Source of the DNA: Kosakonia sp. H02
GTDB taxonomy: Bacteria > Pseudomonadota > Gammaproteobacteria > Enterobacterales > Enterobacteriaceae
Assembly (NCBI GenBank): GCA_030704225.1
Contig: CP131915.1
Coordinates: forward strand, 682,001 to 746,000
Length of the DNA: 64,000 nt
Reading direction: 5' to 3'
Part shown: positions 60,192 to 64,000 of the stretch, one piece after another
How positions within the stretch are numbered: the stretch's first letter is position 1
How the letters are laid out: each line of letters opens with the position of its first letter
Position numbers and translations under genes: made by a program
The notes under the pieces: generated by a model
What the model was told of the DNA's origin: nothing
Seen by the model: the letters and a program-made list of their open reading frames with translations, nothing else
Database searches by the model: none

Positions 60192-61598
60192 TTAATCCAG
60201 CCATTCCGTATGGAATACGCCGTCTTTATCCGTGCGCTTGTAGGTATGCGCACCGAAGTAGTCACGCTGCGCCTGGATCAGGTTCGCAGGCAGGACGGCG
60301 GAACGGTAGCTGTCATAGTAAGCAACGGCTGCCGAGAAGGTCGGTACCGGAATACCGTTTTGTACCGCATAAGCCACAACATCGCGCAGCGCCTGCTGGT
60401 AATCGTCAGCGATTTTCTTGAAGTACGGAGCCAGCAGCAGGTTTGCGATAGCCGGTGTTTCGGCATAGGCGTCGGTAATTTTCTGCAAGAACTGGGCACG
60501 AATGATGCAACCTGCGCGGAAAATCTTCGCGATTTCACCGTAGTTCAGGTCCCAGTTGTGCTCGTCTGACGCAGCACGCAGTTGAGAAAAGCCCTGTGCG
60601 TAGGAGACGATTTTACCGAGGTACAGCGCACGGCGGACTTTCTCGATAAATTCAGCTTTGTCGGCAGCCGGTTTAGCCTGCGGACCAGACAGCACTTTCG
60701 ACGCGGCAACACGTTGTTCTTTCAGAGAAGAGATATAACGTGCAAAGACGGATTCGGTGATCAGCGACAGCGGTTCGCCGAGATCCAGCGAGCTCTGGCT
60801 GGTCCATTTACCGGTGCCTTTGTTCGCGGCTTCGTCGAGGATAACATCAACCAGATATTTACCCTCTTCGTCTTTCTTGGTGAAGATATCTTTGGTGATG
60901 TCGATCAGGTAGCTGCTCAGCTCGCCCGCGTTCCACTCGCTAAAGGTTTTCGCCAGCTCTTCGTTTGACAGGTTCAGGCCGCCTTTCAGCAACGCGTAGG
61001 CTTCTGCGATCAGCTGCATGTCGCCGTATTCGATACCGTTGTGCACCATTTTCACGTAATGACCGGCACCGTCAGGACCGATGTAAGTGACGCACGGTTC
61101 GCCATCTTCGGCAACGGCGGCAATTTTCGTCAGGATCGGCGCAACAAGCTCGTACGCATCTTTCTGGCCACCAGGCATGATTGACGGGCCTTTCAGGGCA
61201 CCCTCTTCACCGCCGGAAACGCCGGTACCGATAAAGTTGAAGCCTTCCGCTGAGAGTTCGCGGTTACGACGAATAGTGTCCTGGAAGAAGGTGTTACCGC
61301 CATCAATGATGATGTCGCCTTTATCCAGATACGGTTTCAGGGAATCAATCGCAGCATCGGTACCTGCGCCTGCTTTCACCATCAGCAGAATGCGGCGCGG
61401 GGTTTCCAGGGATTCGACAAATTCTTGCACGGTGTAGTAAGGAACCAGCTTTTTGCCCGGGTTTTCGGCAATCACTTCTTCGGTTTTTTCGCGGGAGCGG
61501 TTGAAGACTGAAACGGTATAGCCACGGCTTTCGATGTTCAGCGCCAGGTTGCGCCCCATCACGGCCATACCAACAACGCCGATTTGTTGCTTGGACAT
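60192..61598 (-). CDS. gnd: 6-phosphogluconate dehydrogenase, decarboxylating
   Basis: Gnd converts 6-phosphogluconate to ribulose 5-phosphate, making NADPH. The 468-aa protein has the dinucleotide loop GVVGMAVMGRNLALNIESRG, the substrate motif GTGVSGGEEGALKGPSIMPGG within the first 140 residues and YIGPDGAGHYVKMVHNGIEY. It is the usual conserved marker at the edge of the variable O-antigen locus and tends to recombine with it. Confidence 0.97.
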   Translation of the reverse strand: MSKQQIGVVGMAVMGRNLALNIESRGYTVSVFNRSREKTEEVIAENPGKKLVPYYTVQEFVESLETPRRILLMVKAGAGTDAAIDSLKPYLDKGDIIIDGGNTFFQDTIRRNRELSAEGFNFIGTGVSGGEEGALKGPSIMPGGQKDAYELVAPILTKIAAVAEDGEPCVTYIGPDGAGHYVKMVHNGIEYGDMQLIAEAYALLKGGLNLSNEELAKTFSEWNAGELSSYLIDITKDIFTKKDEEGKYLVDVILDEAANKGTGKWTSQSSLDLGEPLSLITESVFARYISSLKEQRVAASKVLSGPQAKPAADKAEFIEKVRRALYLGKIVSYAQGFSQLRAASDEHNWDLNYGEIAKIFRAGCIIRAQFLQKITDAYAETPAIANLLLAPYFKKIADDYQQALRDVVAYAVQNGIPVPTFSAAVAYYDSYRSAVLPANLIQAQRDYFGAHTYKRTDKDGVFHTEWLD

Positions 61599-61759
61599 TA
61601 CATACTCCTGTCAGGTGTGGTCACCGCGGCATGCGCGGCTTGAAATGTGCCAGAGATGTTAACTCAGGTGACGAAAGGTTGTGTAGTGGAAGATGCTCTA
61701 ATTAATGTCAAAGCGCAGTAAGCGAACTAACAATACATCAGGTATTAGACATCACTAAA

Positions 61760-62815
61760 TCAATACAGGGATTCGTACTGGCGGGTAATGATTTCCCACA
61801 TATATCGGCGAGAAGCTATTTCCTTCATCGCCAGGGCCATTTTTTCAGTATCTAACAGAGGCACATTTAATAGTTTTCGTAGACTCATGCCATCTTTGAA
61901 ATATAAAGCTTGATTCTCGGTTGTATATCGATTGAAGTTGCAATCAAAAGCATAAACAGGTTTAGCAAAATGCATAGCTTCAACCAAAGATGGATTTGTC
62001 CCACCAGCTGAATGACCATGAATATATCCTTTACATGCCATTCTTAATTTATAAAGTTTATTAATATCATAGATGGGCTCAATAAGTTCTATATTAGAAT
62101 ATCTGCCAAATTCATCAACCAGACTGCGTCCATAACTGCTTGAAGACCAATTGCCTACAAACTTAATTCTTTCAACCGAACCAGCGAAGGCCTCAAGAAC
62201 AAGATGTATATTGTTCTCCGGTTCGATGCGACAAATAGTTAAATAAAAAGGCTGCTCATTATTTACGTCGATATCGACATCTGTCAACAAGGCGTGATCT
62301 CCGCCATAGGCAATGACAGTACTCGTACGCGTATATTCCTTCATGACATATTCGGATATCGCCTGATTATCAGTAATGACGACATCTGAATATCTAACAG
62401 CAAACGATTCAGAAAATTTCAAAAAAAGTCTGGCAAGCTTCCCCCACTTTTCTCTTTTCCATTCAAGCCCATCAATATTTGTAATAATTTTGCTGCGAGT
62501 AAATGATTTTAATAACGGTATTGCAATGGCTCCTGATACTCCGAGAATAAGAACCACATCAGGTTTAGCTTTTATCGATTTGAAGATGGAAACAATGTCA
62601 TATAAAATACTTTGCACACCATTCGCTTTTAAAGGTATATATTCCAATGAAGCACCGTTATGCGTTTTTAAATCGGATGAGTGTTGTTTTGAAGAACAAA
62701 ACACGTGATAACTCATACCAACTTCTGCAAAACGGGTAAGATTTTCAACCAAGGATTCAAAACCACCATATGCGGCGGGTAACCCCACAATTCCAACTAC
62801 AGAAATTTTTTTCAT
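61760..62815 (-). CDS. Glycosyltransferase with DUF1972 N-terminus (rhamnosyltransferase-like)
   Basis: The 351-aa protein is a probable cytoplasmic GT-B glycosyltransferase building an O-antigen or capsule repeat unit. It starts MKKISVVGIVGLPAAYGGFE, the DUF1972 signature seen in rhamnosyltransferases. A Rossmann-type donor domain follows, with YLTICRIEPENNIHLVLEAF and GYIHGHSAGGTNPSLVEAM; the latter contains the conserved E of family 4 enzymes. The gene is AT-rich compared with gnd, as usual for these loci. The sugar is inferred from family resemblance only. Confidence 0.85.
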   Translation of the reverse strand: MKKISVVGIVGLPAAYGGFESLVENLTRFAEVGMSYHVFCSSKQHSSDLKTHNGASLEYIPLKANGVQSILYDIVSIFKSIKAKPDVVLILGVSGAIAIPLLKSFTRSKIITNIDGLEWKREKWGKLARLFLKFSESFAVRYSDVVITDNQAISEYVMKEYTRTSTVIAYGGDHALLTDVDIDVNNEQPFYLTICRIEPENNIHLVLEAFAGSVERIKFVGNWSSSSYGRSLVDEFGRYSNIELIEPIYDINKLYKLRMACKGYIHGHSAGGTNPSLVEAMHFAKPVYAFDCNFNRYTTENQALYFKDGMSLRKLLNVPLLDTEKMALAMKEIASRRYMWEIITRQYESLY

Positions 62816-62856
62816 CCTAAGAAAACCGTTTTAATAATGTGCACATGAGGAAAGAA

Positions 62857-63693
62857 TCAAAATAATCGAATTAAATTCAATTTTATTTTCCTAAAAAACC
62901 ACTGCGATATACTAATTCTGAATTCCTCTGGAAGATTATTATTAATTTTCATATCATAATTGTAAGTAGCAATGAATGACTTAACCTTCCTCAAGAGATA
63001 AGTGAGTGTTATTTTCTTGACACCAACCTGATTATTAGCATGTTGTCTGTAAAGAATGGTTTGCTTATTGAGAAATCCCACTTCGCCATATATGGATAAA
63101 ATAACAACATACCAGTGATCATGAACGATCTGTCGTGATGGTGGCGGATATAAGGAAAGGCAATTAACTGCTGCTCGATTCAATATCATAGTACATCCCG
63201 TAACCCGGCTTAGACACAGGTAATCACGATAATCATTAGATTCATTCGTAATTTTTAGGATTTTCCGCATTGAATGATGAATAATGTTCAGTTGCTGATC
63301 AACAATGATCAAATCCGTGTAGATACATCGGATGTCGGAAATAAAGAGTGTTTCATCCATAATTGCATTGACAGAATCAGCAACTTTATTTGGAAGCCAC
63401 ACGTCATCCTGGTCACAAAACATAACAAAATTTGCTGAAGTATATTTCAATAACTCAGCGAAACTCAAAGACGACCCTAAATTTGCCTCTCCTCGAAAAT
63501 ATATCACTTGTGTTGGATATCGTTGATAGTATTCATTGATGATATCAAGAGAATTATCATTTGACATATCATCACGTATCAGCACGCGGATGTCTTTATA
63601 TGTTTGGTTAAAAATGGAATCAAGCTGTTCAGCCAAATATTTATGGCCATTATAGACAGGAAGAAGAATCTCTACTAGAAGATCATTGTTCAA
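62857..63693 (-). CDS. Family 2 glycosyltransferase (rhamnosyltransferase-like)
   Basis: This GT-A glycosyltransferase has EILLPVYNGHKYLAEQLDSI at the start, IRDDMSNDNSLDII, and the metal-binding MFCDQDDVWLPNKV typical of rhamnosyltransferase-like family 2 enzymes. The start is uncertain. The TTG at 63693 gives 278 aa and avoids overlap with the upstream gene; ATG codons at 63732 and 63744 would add 13 or 17 residues and overlap it. It is part of the AT-rich polysaccharide cluster. Confidence 0.82.
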   Translation of the reverse strand: MNNDLLVEILLPVYNGHKYLAEQLDSIFNQTYKDIRVLIRDDMSNDNSLDIINEYYQRYPTQVIYFRGEANLGSSLSFAELLKYTSANFVMFCDQDDVWLPNKVADSVNAIMDETLFISDIRCIYTDLIIVDQQLNIIHHSMRKILKITNESNDYRDYLCLSRVTGCTMILNRAAVNCLSLYPPPSRQIVHDHWYVVILSIYGEVGFLNKQTILYRQHANNQVGVKKITLTYLLRKVKSFIATYNYDMKINNNLPEEFRISISQWFFRKIKLNLIRLF

Positions 63694-63709
63694 AACTATT
63701 TCTCTCAAG

Positions 63710-64000
63710 TCATTTTTTATTTGCAAGAACATGGGAAAAGAATTCATAACGTTTCTTTTCGAGGAACTTTGTATCAAGGAATTCTATTTTACTTGTAGGA
63801 ACAACCTTATTCTTATTATCTTCGATAAACCTTTTCAAGGCAGCAGCTGCTTCTGGGGTTATATCTTTAGAAGTATCAATAAAATGAACAAAATCTGGTT
63901 GCAACTGTTGTTCGATAAAGGCGGTATCCTGATATCCCAAGATAACAGGATAACCATAAGCCAAATACTCCCGTACTTTTAGAGGGCAGGCTTCTACCAT
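63710..64000 (-). CDS. Glycosyltransferase, C-terminal part (cut by window edge)
   Basis: The last 96 residues of a protein that continues beyond base 64000. The segment CPLKVREYLAYGYPVILGYQ and the following DTAF resemble the C-terminal donor-binding part of GT-B (family 4) glycosyltransferases, where a KVREYLA or similar helix leads to an activated-sugar pocket. The ATG at 64000 is inside the gene and not a start. It ends 17 bp before the next gene if that gene starts at 63693. Confidence 0.65.
   Translation of the reverse strand: MVEACPLKVREYLAYGYPVILGYQDTAFIEQQLQPDFVHFIDTSKDITPEAAAALKRFIEDNKNKVVPTSKIEFLDTKFLEKKRYEFFSHVLANKK

Noticed and set aside
1..64000. Search for CRISPR arrays, tRNA/rRNA genes, insertion sequences and integrases
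   Set aside because: No regularly spaced repeats, no tRNA-like cloverleaf or rRNA sequence, and no transposase or integrase motifs were recognised; the repeats found are the 60-bp pair, a REP element and short motifs.

Overview
The window is a stretch of chromosome from a member of the Enterobacteriaceae. Gene order and protein sequences match the Salmonella/Citrobacter/Klebsiella/Enterobacter group: a complete cob/cbi-pocR-pdu locus, then the yeeX(tmaR)-yeeA-sbmC-dacD-sbcB-yeeD-yeeE-yeeF-yeeZ block, the his operon, and wzz-ugd-gnd at the edge of an O-antigen/capsule cluster. I cannot name the genus from the sequence alone. Most of the window is GC-rich. Two parts are clearly AT-rich and look acquired: a 2.76 kb insert in front of sbcB and the glycosyltransferase genes at the right end. 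Layout: (1) 1-1269: the 5' part of an EF-G paralogue (minus) diverges from a small ArsR-type regulator (plus). (2) 1289-17762, minus strand: one long, tightly overlapping operon cbiABCDETFGHJKLMNQOP-cobUST for anaerobic cobalamin synthesis and cobalt uptake. It is headed by a cobalamin riboswitch (about 17873-18034). (3) 18251-20195, minus: pocR (AraC-type activator) and pduF (propanediol facilitator). (4) 20721-38184, plus: the complete pduABCDEGHJKLMNOPQSTUVW-X operon for the 1,2-propanediol-degrading microcompartment, with an extra uroporphyrinogen-III methyltransferase gene between pduW and pduX. Regions 2-4 act together: propanediol switches on PocR, which drives B12 synthesis and the B12-dependent diol dehydratase pathway, while the riboswitch shuts off cbi/cob when B12 is sufficient. 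(5) 38211-50071: housekeeping and transport genes. The exonuclease I gene sbcB is separated from dacD by an AT-rich segment bounded by a perfect 60-bp direct repeat (41818-41877 and 44576-44635). The segment carries an OafA/YrhL-type acyltransferase. The repeat includes the start codon of sbcB, so the left copy now starts a short chimeric ORF and the right copy starts the intact sbcB. (6) 50246-57520: hisL attenuator and hisGDCBHAFI. (7) 57567-64000, minus: wzzB, ugd, gnd and three glycosyltransferase genes, the last cut by the window edge. The most interesting structures are the direct-repeat-bounded sbcB insert with its chimeric ORF, a recurring TGACAATTTATTGC-type motif at the cbi and pdu control regions (candidate PocR operator), and the SUMT gene inside the pdu operon. 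I saw no tRNA, rRNA, CRISPR array or recognisable transposase or integrase gene.
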